Part shown: positions 27,681 to 36,457 of the stretch, piece by piece | Layout: every line of letters starts with the position of its first letter | Position numbering within the stretch: the stretch's first letter is position 1 | Source of the DNA: Pseudomonas sp. ANT_H4 | GTDB taxonomy: Bacteria; Pseudomonadota; Gammaproteobacteria; Pseudomonadales; Pseudomonadaceae | Direction of reading: 5' to 3' | Length of the DNA: 64,000 nt | Assembly: GCF_008369295.1 (NCBI RefSeq) | Contig: NZ_VOBG01000003.1 | Location: forward strand, 310,001-374,000 | The notes under the pieces: model-generated | What the model saw: only the letters and a program-made list of their open reading frames with translations | What the model was told of the DNA's origin: nothing | Databases searched by the model: none | Program-made: the position numbers and the translations under genes

Positions 27681-28465
27681 GGTTGGGTTATCCAGGTGAT
27701 TCGGGGGTAGCCGGACAGGGGATGAGTGTCGATCAGCGCCTCGACGCCGAATACCTCGCGCAACAGCTCGACGGTCAGCACTTCGTGAGGCGTGCCGCTG
27801 GCGACGATGCGCCCGTGGTTGATCACATACAGGCGATCACAAAATGCGGCGGCCAGGTTCAGGTCGTGAATGCTGGCCAGGGTACCGATCTTCAGGCGTT
27901 TGACCAGCTTTAAAAGCTCAAGCTGGTAGCGCGGGTCGAGGTGGTTGGTCGGTTCGTCGAGGATCAGCAGTTGCGGTTGTTGGGCCAGGGCACGGGCGAG
28001 AATAACCCGTTGCTTTTCACCGCCGGAGAGGGTGGCGAAAGCGTGGTCTTCAAAGCCCAGCAGGCCGACGGATTCGAGGGCCTGTTGAATCAGCTTTTGG
28101 TCTTCTATGGTGTCGCTGTCGAACAATCCCTTGTGGGGCGTGCGGCCCATGGCAACCACCTCGTCCACCCGTAAACCGAAGGCATCGGGAAACTCCTGAA
28201 GCACCACGGCGATGCGCTGGGCGCACCAGCGAGAGGTTTGTTTCCAGACGTTCTGGTGGTCGAGCAGTACCTCGCCGCTTTCTGGTTTGCTGAACCGATA
28301 GGCGCAGCGCAACAAGCTGGTCTTGCCGCTGCCATTGGGGCCGATCAACCCGACAAACTCCCCGGCACCCACCTGCAAACTGGCGTCACGCAATTGGAAC
28401 TGGTGATGACAGTGGCCGTGACCCAATGGGGTCCAGGCGAGTTGGGTGAGGTTGAGTGAGGTCAT
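27677..28465 (-). CDS. Metal-chelate ABC transporter ATPase (FecE/BtuD type)
   Basis: This 262-residue ATPase has Walker [10 protein letters not shown], signature [15 protein letters not shown] and Walker [13 protein letters not shown], the set typical of FepC/FecE/BtuD. I take the ATG at 28465 ([10 protein letters not shown]) as the start. It is the first gene of the three-gene transporter operon. A 33-base palindrome resembling a Zur operator lies 57-90 bases upstream. Confidence 0.93.
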   Translation of the reverse strand: MTSLNLTQLAWTPLGHGHCHHQFQLRDASLQVGAGEFVGLIGPNGSGKTSLLRCAYRFSKPESGEVLLDHQNVWKQTSRWCAQRIAVVLQEFPDAFGLRVDEVVAMGRTPHKGLFDSDTIEDQKLIQQALESVGLLGFEDHAFATLSGGEKQRVILARALAQQPQLLILDEPTNHLDPRYQLELLKLVKRLKIGTLASIHDLNLAAAFCDRLYVINHGRIVASGTPHEVLTVELLREVFGVEALIDTHPLSGYPRITWITQP

Positions 28466-28521
28466 TGGTTTCCTATCGGTTGTACACATTCAAGACAGAT
28501 TTTTTTGGCGAGCGGAGATCA

Positions 28522-28554
28522 CGCAGCAAGTGTTATAAGTTAACACTTGTTGCG
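28522..28554 (-). promoter_or_regulatory. Long palindrome resembling a Zur (zinc uptake regulator) box
   Basis: CGCAGCAAGTGTTA (28522-28535) and TAACACTTGTTGCG (28541-28554) pair with one mismatch around TAAGT. The core TGTTATA-A-GTTAACA matches 12 of 14 arm positions of the gammaproteobacterial Zur consensus TGTTATA-N-TATAACA, with the same centre. It sits just upstream of the ABC transporter operon, a suitable place for a repressor. A transcription terminator for the PepSY gene is an alternative, but no T-run follows. Confidence 0.55.
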
Positions 28555-28636
28555 TAGGGGGCGAAAGCCTGCGTAAGACTACACAGTGCTTCTATGTAGG
28601 GCGTCTCGACTGCTTCATGGCGAAGGTGAAGCAGAT

Positions 28637-29998
28637 TCACTCTGGCGCAAAAAAGCGCGCCAGCACCAGGCGATCCAATACCCAGACCACGATCAGAGAC
28701 GCCCCCACCAGGGGAAAGATAATCGCCAGGCCCAGCATGATCACCATGGCGGTTTTCCACTTCGGCAGGTCATGGCGCAACGGCGGAACCCCGAGGCCGC
28801 CCTGTGGCCGGCGCTTCCACCAGATCACTACGCCGCTGACCGCACTCAGCAGAATCATCAGGCAGACCAGCAGCACCAGAATCTGATTGACCACGCCGAA
28901 CATCTTGCCTTCGTGGAGCATCACTGCGGTTTCAGTGGCCCGAGCTACGGTGTTGTAGTGTTCCCAGCGCACATCGGCCAGGACCTTGCCGGTGTATTGG
29001 TCGACATGCAGGGTGGCGTCGTTGCGCGGGTCGTTGGAGAACACCGCGATGGTGAATACGCCCTCGGCGGTGGTGGGGAAGGTGATGCTGTAGCCCGGTT
29101 CAACCTTGCGGGCGGTGGCCAGGTCCACGAGCTGTTGCAGACGCAGGCTTGGCGCTGCCGGGCCGGTGCTCATGCCAGCGTGGTTCATGTGTTCGGCATG
29201 ATCGCCGGACATCGGCATCGGCGTGTTTTCCATGGCCCAGGGCACGGTCTGTTGTGTGGCGGTATTGAGGATGCGCGCTTGTTGGTCGGACTGCGGCACG
29301 TTGTTCCACATCGCCGCCGGGAAGCGGTTCCACAGGTCGGCGTATTGCTTGCCCCAGAAGCCGGTCCAGGTCATGCCGCTAAGGATCATCACCAGCAAAA
29401 ACGCTGCGCCCCAGAAACCGGTGACTGCATGCAAGTCGCGCCAGAACAGCCGTCCGCGACTGCCCAAACGTGGCCACAAGATCCCGGCCGGCGATTTGCC
29501 GTGCGGCCACCACAGGTACAGGCCCGAGACCACCAGCATCACGCCCCAACCGGCCGCCAGCTCTACCAGGCGGTCGCCCACGGTGCCGATCATCAGCTCG
29601 CCGTGAAGCGCGCGGGCGATGGCTTGCAGGTTGCTTTTCGCGTCCTGCTCGCCCAGCACTGTCCCGCGATAAGGGTCGACGAATACCGTCACCTCGTGAC
29701 CTTCGTTGAGCACGACAAATTGCGCGCTGCTGGTGGCGTCTACCGGCGGCAGATATTTGCTGATGGTGCCCTGGGGATAGGCCGCCTTGGCTCGTTGCAG
29801 TTGTTCATCGGCGCTCAGTACATACTCGGCGCTTTGCACCTTGAGCAAGTCGCCATACATCAGTGGGTCGAGCTGGGGTTTGAACAGGTAGATGATGCCG
29901 GTTACAGCCAGCAGCACCATGAAGGGGGCGACAAACAGCCCGGCGTAGAAATGCCAGCGCCAGGCCAGGTTGTAGAAGGAAATCTTTGGAGGGTTCAT
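28637..29998 (-). CDS. PepSY domain membrane protein, copper-cluster associated
   Basis: This 453-residue PepSY-associated membrane protein (PiuB/iron-reductase-like family) has four long membrane segments: near residues 15-40, 140-160, 190-215 and 400-445. The large periplasmic loop has PepSY repeats and a His/Met-rich stretch MPMSGDHAEHMNHAGM likely to bind metal. Relatives accompany TonB receptors and may reduce or release metal in the periplasm. GGAG precedes the start. It follows the copper receptor gene by 90 bases, with a REP between them. Confidence 0.88.
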   Translation of the reverse strand: MNPPKISFYNLAWRWHFYAGLFVAPFMVLLAVTGIIYLFKPQLDPLMYGDLLKVQSAEYVLSADEQLQRAKAAYPQGTISKYLPPVDATSSAQFVVLNEGHEVTVFVDPYRGTVLGEQDAKSNLQAIARALHGELMIGTVGDRLVELAAGWGVMLVVSGLYLWWPHGKSPAGILWPRLGSRGRLFWRDLHAVTGFWGAAFLLVMILSGMTWTGFWGKQYADLWNRFPAAMWNNVPQSDQQARILNTATQQTVPWAMENTPMPMSGDHAEHMNHAGMSTGPAAPSLRLQQLVDLATARKVEPGYSITFPTTAEGVFTIAVFSNDPRNDATLHVDQYTGKVLADVRWEHYNTVARATETAVMLHEGKMFGVVNQILVLLVCLMILLSAVSGVVIWWKRRPQGGLGVPPLRHDLPKWKTAMVIMLGLAIIFPLVGASLIVVWVLDRLVLARFFAPE

Positions 29999-30048
29999 CA
30001 GGGGTTGCTCCGCAAGGCTTGTTATTTATCTGGCCGATCAAATTATTT

Positions 30049-30076
30049 GTTGTGGCAAGCAGGCTCGCCACAACAG
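30049..30076. repeat. Single REP palindrome
   Basis: TTGTTGTGGCAAGC and GCTCGCCACAACAG form an imperfect palindrome between the copper receptor gene and the PepSY gene; it is the same family as the element at 20581. Confidence 0.75.
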
Positions 30077-30088
30077 TAGTGTTCGCTG

Positions 30089-32164
30089 TCAGAAACTCAT
30101 ATCCACCTTGGTCCAGAGCGTGCGCCCCGGTTCGTTGATGGCTTGCGGGTCATTGGCTGGGTAGCCGAACCCGGCGTTGCCGGCCAGGTTCAGGTGCTCG
30201 GCGTAGGCTTTGCCGAACAGATTGTCGACGCCGGTGCTGACCTTGAAGTTTTTATTGATGCGATACGCCGCGTTCAGGGAGACCACGCCAAAGCCCGAAC
30301 TCTTGTCGAAGTCCTTGCCGACCACGTTGCCCTTGTTCTGGTCGATGCGGTTTTGCTCCGCGACTACTCGCCACAGAGCGCCGGCGCTCCAGTTGTCCTC
30401 GCTGTAGGTCAGGCCGAAGCGGGCATCCAGCGGTGGCATTTGCGGCAGGGCCTTGCCGTCGCTGCTGTTTTTTCCCCAGGCATAGGCGAGAGTGGCGTCG
30501 GCTTTCCAGTTGGAGGTGAGTTTGTACGCCACGCCCAATTCGCCGCCCATGATTCGTGCATCGATGTTCTGTGCCTGGGAAGTAGTGCCCATCATCCCTG
30601 GGGTGTAATTGAACAAAATATAGTCGCGCACCTGGCCGACATAGCCCGAAGCCCAGGCCTCCAGATCAGCGGTTTTGTATTGCAGGCCGAAGTCCAGCTG
30701 GGTGGTTTTTTCCGGTTTGACCGCGTCGAAGGCATTCACCGAGCCCGATGGTCCTGATTTTGGGGAAAATAACTCCCAGTAATCGGGGAAACGTTCAGCG
30801 TGGCCGAGGCCTGCGTACAGCGTGGTAGGGCTGTTGGCCAGGTCGTGTTCATAACGCACGAAGCCGGAAGGCAGCGTGTCGGCGCGGGTGTTGTTGGCGG
30901 TGGGATTGGCCCGAGCCGTCATACCGGAGCCGGTGCTCTGGCGAAAATCCTTGGCCGAGGCGCGGTCCAGGCGGGCGCCGGTGATCAAGCGGTCATTGTC
31001 GGCGGCGTACCAGGTCAGCTCGCCGAACACGCCGTAGTTGTGGAAGTCGGCGTCCTTGTTGCGCGGCACGTCCTTGTAGGTATCGATACCCATGCCGCTG
31101 CGCTGGCGATGTTCGTTGGTCTGCGCGTCGATGCCGCTGATCAGTTGCACATCAGCCCATCGCCAGGTGGCCTTGATCCGCGCGCCGAGGGTGCGGCGGT
31201 CGACGTTGGAAGCCATGGGACCTGCCATCATCCCGGTGCCCGACGGGGTGCGCAGGCTGTAGTTGTCCATCACATGGTCGGCGTAGTTGTAGTAGACCTG
31301 GGCCTCGACCTTGTCCAGCACCTCGCCGATGTTGGATTTCTCGAAGCGCAGGCCCAGGCTTTCGCGCAGGAATTGCGAGCCGTCCATGCCGCGCCCGGCG
31401 TAGCGAGCTTCGCCATCGCCACGGCCGGCGGTCAACTCCAGCAGGGTGTCGGCGTCCGGGGTCCAGCCGAGGGCGACGTCACCGTTCCACTTGTCGTAGC
31501 GCGAGGCAACGGTGTCGTTGTTGCCGTCCTTGTAGTCGTCGGCGTGGGCCTGGTTACCGATCACCCGGACATAGCCCAAAGAGCCGCCGGCGGCAGCGTC
31601 GATGACTTTATCGAAACGCCCGTTGGAACCGGCCAGCACACTGGCGTTGACCCGCGTGCCCAACTCGCCGAACTGCTCCGGCTCGCGGTCGAACAGCACC
31701 GTGCCCGCCGAGGCGCCGGGGCCCCAGAGTACGGTTTGCGGGCCTTTGATTACCGTCAGCTTGTCGTAGGTTTCCGGGGAGATGTAGGAGGTCGGCGCAT
31801 CCATTCGCCCAGGGCAGGCGCCGAGCATCATGCTGCCGTTGGTGAGGATATTCAGGCGCGAGCCGAACATGCCTCGCAGTACCGGGTCGCCGTTGGTGCC
31901 GCCGTTGCGCACCAGGGCGAAGCCGGGGATGGTCTTGAGATAGTCACCGCCATCACTGGCCGGCACCGGTTGGCGTGGGTCCTTGGGGTTGGTGATGATC
32001 GTCAGCGGTGAGCTGGGGGCGATGGCGGTGATTACCGTCGGGCTCAGCTCATTGTTGTGCTCGGCGTGGTCGTCGGCGTGAGCCTGTGGCGCCAGCAGTG
32101 CGCCACACAGAACGGCAAGAACGGGGGTACATCCCATACGGGTGTCAGCAGAAAACCTGGACAT
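30089..32164 (-). CDS. oprC: TonB-dependent copper receptor, OprC type
   Basis: This 691-residue outer-membrane receptor has a signal peptide (residues 1-30, ending ...LLAPQAHA), a plug domain and a 22-strand barrel ending in phenylalanine (WTKVDMSF). The copper ligands described for P. aeruginosa OprC are present: CxxxM at C117-M121 (ACPGRM) and HxM at H297-M299 (DHVMD). These are 180 residues apart, the same spacing as in OprC. The N-terminus is His/Asp rich (DDHAEHNN). The ATG at 32164 is preferred over 32176. It belongs to a minus-strand set with the PCu(A)C and DUF2946 genes. Confidence 0.93.
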   Translation of the reverse strand: MSRFSADTRMGCTPVLAVLCGALLAPQAHADDHAEHNNELSPTVITAIAPSSPLTIITNPKDPRQPVPASDGGDYLKTIPGFALVRNGGTNGDPVLRGMFGSRLNILTNGSMMLGACPGRMDAPTSYISPETYDKLTVIKGPQTVLWGPGASAGTVLFDREPEQFGELGTRVNASVLAGSNGRFDKVIDAAAGGSLGYVRVIGNQAHADDYKDGNNDTVASRYDKWNGDVALGWTPDADTLLELTAGRGDGEARYAGRGMDGSQFLRESLGLRFEKSNIGEVLDKVEAQVYYNYADHVMDNYSLRTPSGTGMMAGPMASNVDRRTLGARIKATWRWADVQLISGIDAQTNEHRQRSGMGIDTYKDVPRNKDADFHNYGVFGELTWYAADNDRLITGARLDRASAKDFRQSTGSGMTARANPTANNTRADTLPSGFVRYEHDLANSPTTLYAGLGHAERFPDYWELFSPKSGPSGSVNAFDAVKPEKTTQLDFGLQYKTADLEAWASGYVGQVRDYILFNYTPGMMGTTSQAQNIDARIMGGELGVAYKLTSNWKADATLAYAWGKNSSDGKALPQMPPLDARFGLTYSEDNWSAGALWRVVAEQNRIDQNKGNVVGKDFDKSSGFGVVSLNAAYRINKNFKVSTGVDNLFGKAYAEHLNLAGNAGFGYPANDPQAINEPGRTLWTKVDMSF

Positions 32165-32257
32165 AAAAAATTCCATCTATCAATCGTAAACAACACGGCC
32201 AGCAGCCTGCGGCTGTCTGTCTAAAGTCGGCCGGGCGTGGTTTTAGGGTGTGGGTGT

Positions 32258-32671
32258 TTACGAGGCGATGGGCGGTGCGCGGCTGCGGGCGCCGGGGAAA
32301 ATGCTCTGCCGGGCATGGCCCAGGCGCGGGGAAGGGGTGATGGCGTTAGCGGGGGGCGGGGCGCCGAGGGCGACGAAGGACACGCTGCCAGGCAGGGCCG
32401 GGCAACTGAACAGTAGGCTGCAATAGCCGCATTTTTCCCACAGTACAGGGTCGGCAGTGGGAGGCTTACCGTGTTCGGGCGAGTGTTGAGGTTCGCCATG
32501 GCAACTGGCGTCCATGCTCATCGGCATGGACATGCCGGCGTGATGATCCATCGGCATCGCTTGGGAAATCAGCGGTCCGATAAAGATCATCAGCATGGCA
32601 AACAGGCTGATCCAACTGCCGCGAGCAAGGCTTACGGGCTTGGTGGACAACCTGCTGTGCGGAGCACCCAT
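32258..32671 (-). CDS. DUF2946 family protein, His/Met-rich
   Basis: This 137-residue protein has one N-terminal membrane or signal segment (WISLFAMLMIFIGPLISQA), followed by a Met/His cluster MPMDHHAGMSMPMSMD, a second cluster HGEPQHSPEHGK, and a CxxC in EKCGYCSLL. These are good Cu(I)/Cu(II) ligands. DUF2946 genes regularly accompany copper receptor genes in Pseudomonas, but the function is unproven. It lies 20 bases after the PCu(A)C gene and 93 bases before oprC. Confidence 0.85.
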   Translation of the reverse strand: MGAPHSRLSTKPVSLARGSWISLFAMLMIFIGPLISQAMPMDHHAGMSMPMSMDASCHGEPQHSPEHGKPPTADPVLWEKCGYCSLLFSCPALPGSVSFVALGAPPPANAITPSPRLGHARQSIFPGARSRAPPIAS

Positions 32672-32691
32672 ATGGGGTAGGCCTTGGGTGG

Positions 32692-33171
32692 TTACTGGGC
32701 GTGCATGTGCTCGTGGGCGGCCATCGGCGGCACTTTTTGCACCGACACTTGTACGTTTACCGGCCCTGCGTTTTCGAAGTTCAGGGTCAGCGGGAAATGC
32801 TTGCCGTCTTGCAAGACACTGCGGTCCTTCAGGCCCAGCAGCATCACGTGGTAGGCCATGGGGGCGAACGTCAGATCCCCTCCCGCCGGAACGGCGACGC
32901 TGGGCACCAACTGCATTTTCATCAAGTCGCCCTGCATCACATGCTCATGCAGTTCGGCCTTGGCCGCCACTGGCGTGTCGACGCTGAGCAGGCGATCAGG
33001 TTTGTCGCCCTGGTTATGAATCACAAAATACGCCGCGACAGTCGGCGCGTTGGGTGGCAGTTCCTGTGACCAGGGATCGCTCACAAGAAGGTCGCCGGCC
33101 TTGTAGTCATCGGCATTGGCGGCACACACCGGCAGCAACAACGCAGCCAGGAGCAGGGAAGATTTAAGCAT
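32692..33171 (-). CDS. Periplasmic copper chaperone PCu(A)C
   Basis: This 159-residue exported protein has a signal peptide (MLKSSLLLAALLLPVCAANA) and the PCu(A)C metal motif: HEHVM, then MKM about ten residues on, then HVM after about 21 (AELHEHVMQGD...LMKMQL...AYHVMLLG). A second His/Met cluster (HEHMHAQ) ends the chain. PCu(A)C proteins bind Cu(I) and pass it to cytochrome oxidase or other periplasmic acceptors. The start at 33171 is at the signal peptide; the frame is open far upstream but that part overlaps another gene and is not coding. Confidence 0.92.
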   Translation of the reverse strand: MLKSSLLLAALLLPVCAANADDYKAGDLLVSDPWSQELPPNAPTVAAYFVIHNQGDKPDRLLSVDTPVAAKAELHEHVMQGDLMKMQLVPSVAVPAGGDLTFAPMAYHVMLLGLKDRSVLQDGKHFPLTLNFENAGPVNVQVSVQKVPPMAAHEHMHAQ

Positions 33172-33217
33172 GGCAATTCTCCAGAACGGTTCAAAACGCA
33201 GGTCAATTGCGAAGTGA

Positions 33218-33613
33218 TCAGACCGTCGGAGAGGCGCGGGGATTAAGGCTTGGCCATTGCTGGCGCGGCGTGGGGGATTGCAGGGACGACAGCGGCAGGC
33301 TCTGCGCGGCGTCGAATCGAGTGACATACAACTGCGGCACATGCCCCGGCAGCGCCACCAACGGCGCCGAGCCCGAACAGTACCAGCAATGCTGCATGGT
33401 GGAGTGGTCGTCCTGCTGCGGCGCTTCTTGCTCCAGCGTTCCCAGGGAAATCGCCACCAGCTTGGTACCGCTTGAGGAGCAGAAGCTGCCCCACAGCAAT
33501 TGTTCGCCAGGGCTCTTGGCTTGCTGCATCGCCCCGGCCATCGGCATGGCAAACGCATTGAACAGCACTGCAAAACAGGCGATCCAGGCAAATGCAAAGC
33601 GTTGACGGGCCAT
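33218..33613 (-). CDS. DUF2946 family protein
   Basis: This 131-residue protein has an N-terminal hydrophobic export or anchor segment (FAWIACFAVLFNAFAMPMAGA) and a HCWYC motif (CxxC type) in STMQHCWYCSGSA, characteristic of DUF2946. It is less His/Met-rich than its paralogue at 32258. It is the first gene of the copper set, 46 bases before the PCu(A)C gene. The ATG at 33613 is chosen; a TTG at 33622 is in frame. Confidence 0.82.
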   Translation of the reverse strand: MARQRFAFAWIACFAVLFNAFAMPMAGAMQQAKSPGEQLLWGSFCSSSGTKLVAISLGTLEQEAPQQDDHSTMQHCWYCSGSAPLVALPGHVPQLYVTRFDAAQSLPLSSLQSPTPRQQWPSLNPRASPTV

Positions 33614-33637
33614 GGCGGACAATCCGTAGGGTTTAAA

Positions 33638-33664
33638 CGATCAGATGAGTATTTAGCCTGATCG
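33638..33664 (-). terminator. Possible terminator of the toxin-antitoxin operon
   Basis: CGATCAG (33638-33644) and CTGATCG (33658-33664) form a 7-bp stem. Read on the minus strand it is followed by TTTAAAC. It lies about 50 bases after the antitoxin stop and just before the first copper gene. Confidence 0.35.
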
Positions 33665-33716
33665 GGGTGGATAAGTAAAAACCGGGTGTGCGGTTTGGTG
33701 TCGCAGGGCTATCAGG

Positions 33717-34040
33717 CTAGGCCGCAGGCACTCCATGAACTTGCATATCGACGCCTAACGCCTTCCTGACCACTGCGAATATCGCAGCCAGATTGTCCAT
33801 GCTTGGATTGCCTTTGGCTGAAAGCATGCGATGAAGGCTTTTACTGGGTTTTGCTGTCTCTTTCGCCAAGCCTTCGAAGCCAACTGTGGCATTGACCAAA
33901 TCACGCAGGATCACGCGCGAGATTTCTGGTTCGCCGTTGAGAAATAGCGTAGCAGCCTCATCCAGAAGAGCTTGGGCAAATTCAGGATCACGCTGCGCGC
34001 GTTCGGCAATGGTGTGTTTATAACTGCGGGTGAGCGCCAT
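33717..34040 (-). CDS. Type II antitoxin with XRE-like helix-turn-helix (HigA-like)
   Basis: This 107-residue protein starts at 34040 (MALTRSYKHTIAERAQRD). The C-terminal half contains an XRE-type helix-turn-helix (FEGLAKETAKPSKSLHRMLSAKGNPSMDNLAAIFAVV), as in the HigA / addiction-module antidote family. It would neutralise the upstream toxin and repress the operon. It lies 5 bases after the toxin gene; toxin-first order is typical of higBA. Confidence 0.85.
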   Translation of the reverse strand: MALTRSYKHTIAERAQRDPEFAQALLDEAATLFLNGEPEISRVILRDLVNATVGFEGLAKETAKPSKSLHRMLSAKGNPSMDNLAAIFAVVRKALGVDMQVHGVPAA

Positions 34041-34045
34041 GTCGG

Positions 34046-34378
34046 CTACCTCTGGTGTTCCGATTTTTTGCAACGCTGATACTCGTTGATCAGCGACTTT
34101 GCTGCTTTGATATCTCTTTTTTGGCTGGACTTGTCGCCACCACCAAACAGGATGATCAGCCGATGGCCTTCCTGTATCAGATAAATCCGGTAACCCGGCC
34201 CCCAGTTAATGCGGTATTCACCGAGCCCATCGAACCATTTGATATTGCTGGTATTGCCCATTTCAAGCCAAACCAATGCGTTTGAAACCTTAAGTGCCGC
34301 CTGCACACTCAAGAAAGAGAACCATTGACCGAACGGGCTGATCTGGTTTTCACGTTGGTATTCTTCGATCTCGATCAT
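34046..34378 (-). CDS. Type II toxin of the RelE/HigB superfamily
   Basis: This 110-residue protein has the C-terminal signature of the HigB-like addiction-module killer family: YRINWGPGYRIYLIQEGHRLIILFGGGDKSSQKRDI, with R/K residues positioned for ribosome-dependent mRNA cleavage. The start at 34378 (MIEIEEYQREN) gives the standard length. It is co-transcribed with the antitoxin. The pair sits between the copper block and the cobalamin genes and is intact. Confidence 0.88.
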   Translation of the reverse strand: MIEIEEYQRENQISPFGQWFSFLSVQAALKVSNALVWLEMGNTSNIKWFDGLGEYRINWGPGYRIYLIQEGHRLIILFGGGDKSSQKRDIKAAKSLINEYQRCKKSEHQR

Positions 34379-34434
34379 TGGCGACCCTGAAGGTAACAAA
34401 TAGGTTACTATTCAAGCAAGCGAATGATCCTGAC

Positions 34435-35160
34435 TTATCGGGCGAAGTTTTCCAACGCAGCGAGTGTTTCTTCCAGCGACAAAAACTCCCGATCCACCCC
34501 CACCAACACCGGCCGCTTCAACACCAACACCGGCACCCCACGCTCGCGCGCCACTTCCAGCTTCGGTTCGGTCGCACTGCTGCCGCTGTTCTTGCTGATC
34601 AGCACATCAATCTGCCTGCGTTCGAACAAGGCCCGTTCAGCCTCGATCAAAAACGGCCCTCGTGCGCCGATCACTTCGCAGCGTTTGTTGCCGGGATACC
34701 TATCCAGCGCCCGCAAGGTCCAGAACTGCTCGGCGGGGATTTCGTCGAGGTGTTGCAGCGGTTCGCGGCCCAGGGTGAACAGTGGGCGCTTGAAGGGCTT
34801 CAGCGCGACGATCAGCTCGGCCCAGTCGCCGACTTCCCTCCAGTCATCACCGGCCTGCGGCTGCCACGCCGGGCGGCGCAAGGCCCAGCAGGGAATGGCA
34901 CACAGTTGCGCCGCACGAGCAGCGTTCTGGCTGATCTGCGCGGCGTAGGGATGGGTTGCGTCCAGCAGCAGGTCGATGCCTTGGTCGCGGATAAATTGCG
35001 CCAGGCCTTCAGCGCCACCGTAGCCGCCGACGCGAACCTGGCAGGTGAGGTCGGTGGGCACCCGGCCGATGCCGGCCAGGCTGTAGATATGCTGCGGGCC
35101 GAGGGTGCGAGCGATGGCCAGGGCTTCAGTGACGCCGCCCAGCAGGAGGATGCGCTTCAT
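34435..35160 (-). CDS. cobK: Precorrin-6A reductase
   Basis: CobK reduces precorrin-6A to precorrin-6B with NADPH. The 241-residue protein begins [17 protein letters not shown], the Rossmann-like start. It has [14 protein letters not shown] in its centre and [14 protein letters not shown] near the C-terminus, both CobK/CbiJ hallmarks. The start at 35160 overlaps cobL by 4 bases. In PAO1 a cbiD gene adjoins cobK and cobL; it is absent here. Confidence 0.95.
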   Translation of the reverse strand: MKRILLLGGVTEALAIARTLGPQHIYSLAGIGRVPTDLTCQVRVGGYGGAEGLAQFIRDQGIDLLLDATHPYAAQISQNAARAAQLCAIPCWALRRPAWQPQAGDDWREVGDWAELIVALKPFKRPLFTLGREPLQHLDEIPAEQFWTLRALDRYPGNKRCEVIGARGPFLIEAERALFERRQIDVLISKNSGSSATEPKLEVARERGVPVLVLKRPVLVGVDREFLSLEETLAALENFAR

Positions 35161-36362
35161 TGTGGTTTGATCACTTCCAGCAAGGTGATCGGCAGTGCCT
35201 GGCGCCATGTGTCGAAGTCACCCAAAGGCTGGGCCTGGGCAACATGGATGCGGGTCAGTTCACCGCCGTGTTGTTCGCGCCAGGCCATCAGGGTCATTTC
35301 GCTTTGCAGGGTGACGGCGTTGGCGACAAGCCGGCCACCGGGGCGCAGGTGTTGCCAGCAGGTGTCCAGCACGCCGGCGCGGGTCACGCCGCCGCCGATG
35401 AAGATGGCGTCGGGTGCTTCAAGGCCTTCGAGGGCTTGAGGCGCGCTGCCGCGAATCAATTGCAGGCCCGGCACGCCGAGGGCATCGCGGTTATGTTCGA
35501 TCAAAAGTTGACGGCCTTCGTTTGCTTCGATGGCCAGCGCCCGACAGCTGGGGTGTGTGCGCATCCATTCGATGCCGATGGAGCCGCTGCCGGCGCCGAC
35601 GTCCCACAGCAGTTCGCCGGGAGTGGGCGCGAGACGAGCCAGGGTCATGGCGCGCACGTCGCGCTTGGTCAGTTGGCCGTCGTGCCTGAAAGCGGCGTCT
35701 GGCAACCCAGCCAACCGTGACAGACGTGCCGTACCCGGTGCAGCCAGGCAGTCGATGGCTACCAGGTTCAACGCGGCAAACGGCGAGTCTTGCCAATCCT
35801 CGGCAATGCCGTCGATGCGACGTTCATCCGCGCCACCCAGGTGCTCGAACACACTTAAACGACTCGGGCCGAAACCACTTGAACACAACAAGGCCGCGAT
35901 GGCCGCCGGGCTCTGGCCGTCGTTGCTCAGCACCAGTAAGCGCACTCCGCTGGACAGCTGGGCATTGAGCGCAGCCAACGGGCGGGCGACCACCGACAAC
36001 GTCAGCACATCCTGCAACGGCCAACCCAGGCGCGCCGCCGCCAGCGAAACAGAGGAGGGCGCCGGCAGGATCAGCAGCTCATTGGCCGCCACTTGCCGTG
36101 CCAGACTGGCGCCGACGCCGTAAAACATCGGGTCACCGCTGGCCAGCACACACACCGGTTCACCACGCCGGGCCAACAGCGGTTCGAGGGAAAACGGGCT
36201 GGGCCACAGCTCTCGTTCACTGCGAATGCACGCCGGTAACAAGTCCAGCTGGCGCTGGCCGCCAATGATCCTGGAGGCGTGCAGCAGAGCGTGCCGGGCA
36301 TTCCTGCCCAGGCCTTTGAAGCCGTCTTCACCGATGCCTACTACCGTCAGCCAGGGCGACAT
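35157..36362 (-). CDS. cobL: Precorrin-6B C5,15-methyltransferase (decarboxylating), CbiE-CbiT fusion
   Basis: This 401-residue bifunctional enzyme methylates C5 and C15 and removes the C12 acetate carboxyl. The N-terminal CbiE half is a tetrapyrrole methylase ([20 protein letters not shown], then [13 protein letters not shown]). The C-terminal CbiT half has a SAM-binding motif [16 protein letters not shown]. An AAGGA site precedes the start at 36362. It is divergent from cobG with a gap of about 95 bases and translationally coupled to cobK. Confidence 0.96.
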   Translation of the reverse strand: MSPWLTVVGIGEDGFKGLGRNARHALLHASRIIGGQRQLDLLPACIRSERELWPSPFSLEPLLARRGEPVCVLASGDPMFYGVGASLARQVAANELLILPAPSSVSLAAARLGWPLQDVLTLSVVARPLAALNAQLSSGVRLLVLSNDGQSPAAIAALLCSSGFGPSRLSVFEHLGGADERRIDGIAEDWQDSPFAALNLVAIDCLAAPGTARLSRLAGLPDAAFRHDGQLTKRDVRAMTLARLAPTPGELLWDVGAGSGSIGIEWMRTHPSCRALAIEANEGRQLLIEHNRDALGVPGLQLIRGSAPQALEGLEAPDAIFIGGGVTRAGVLDTCWQHLRPGGRLVANAVTLQSEMTLMAWREQHGGELTRIHVAQAQPLGDFDTWRQALPITLLEVIKPQ

Positions 36363-36457
36363 ATTGATTCCTTGAACGACATCCGACGGGCAGGCTTTTC
36401 ATGCTGTCGGACAAAGCAGGCATAATACCGCGCCTTTACCTGTGAACCGGTAGCCCG

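Noticed and set aside
33172..33597. Long N-terminal extension of the PCu(A)C gene upstream of 33171
   Set aside because: The extension overlaps the DUF2946 gene in another frame, is Arg/Pro/Cys-rich, and would place the signal peptide in mid-protein.
36363..36457. Cobalamin riboswitch in front of cobG or cobL
   Set aside because: The gap is only 95 bases and lacks the B12-box pattern; a cobalamin riboswitch needs about 200 bases.
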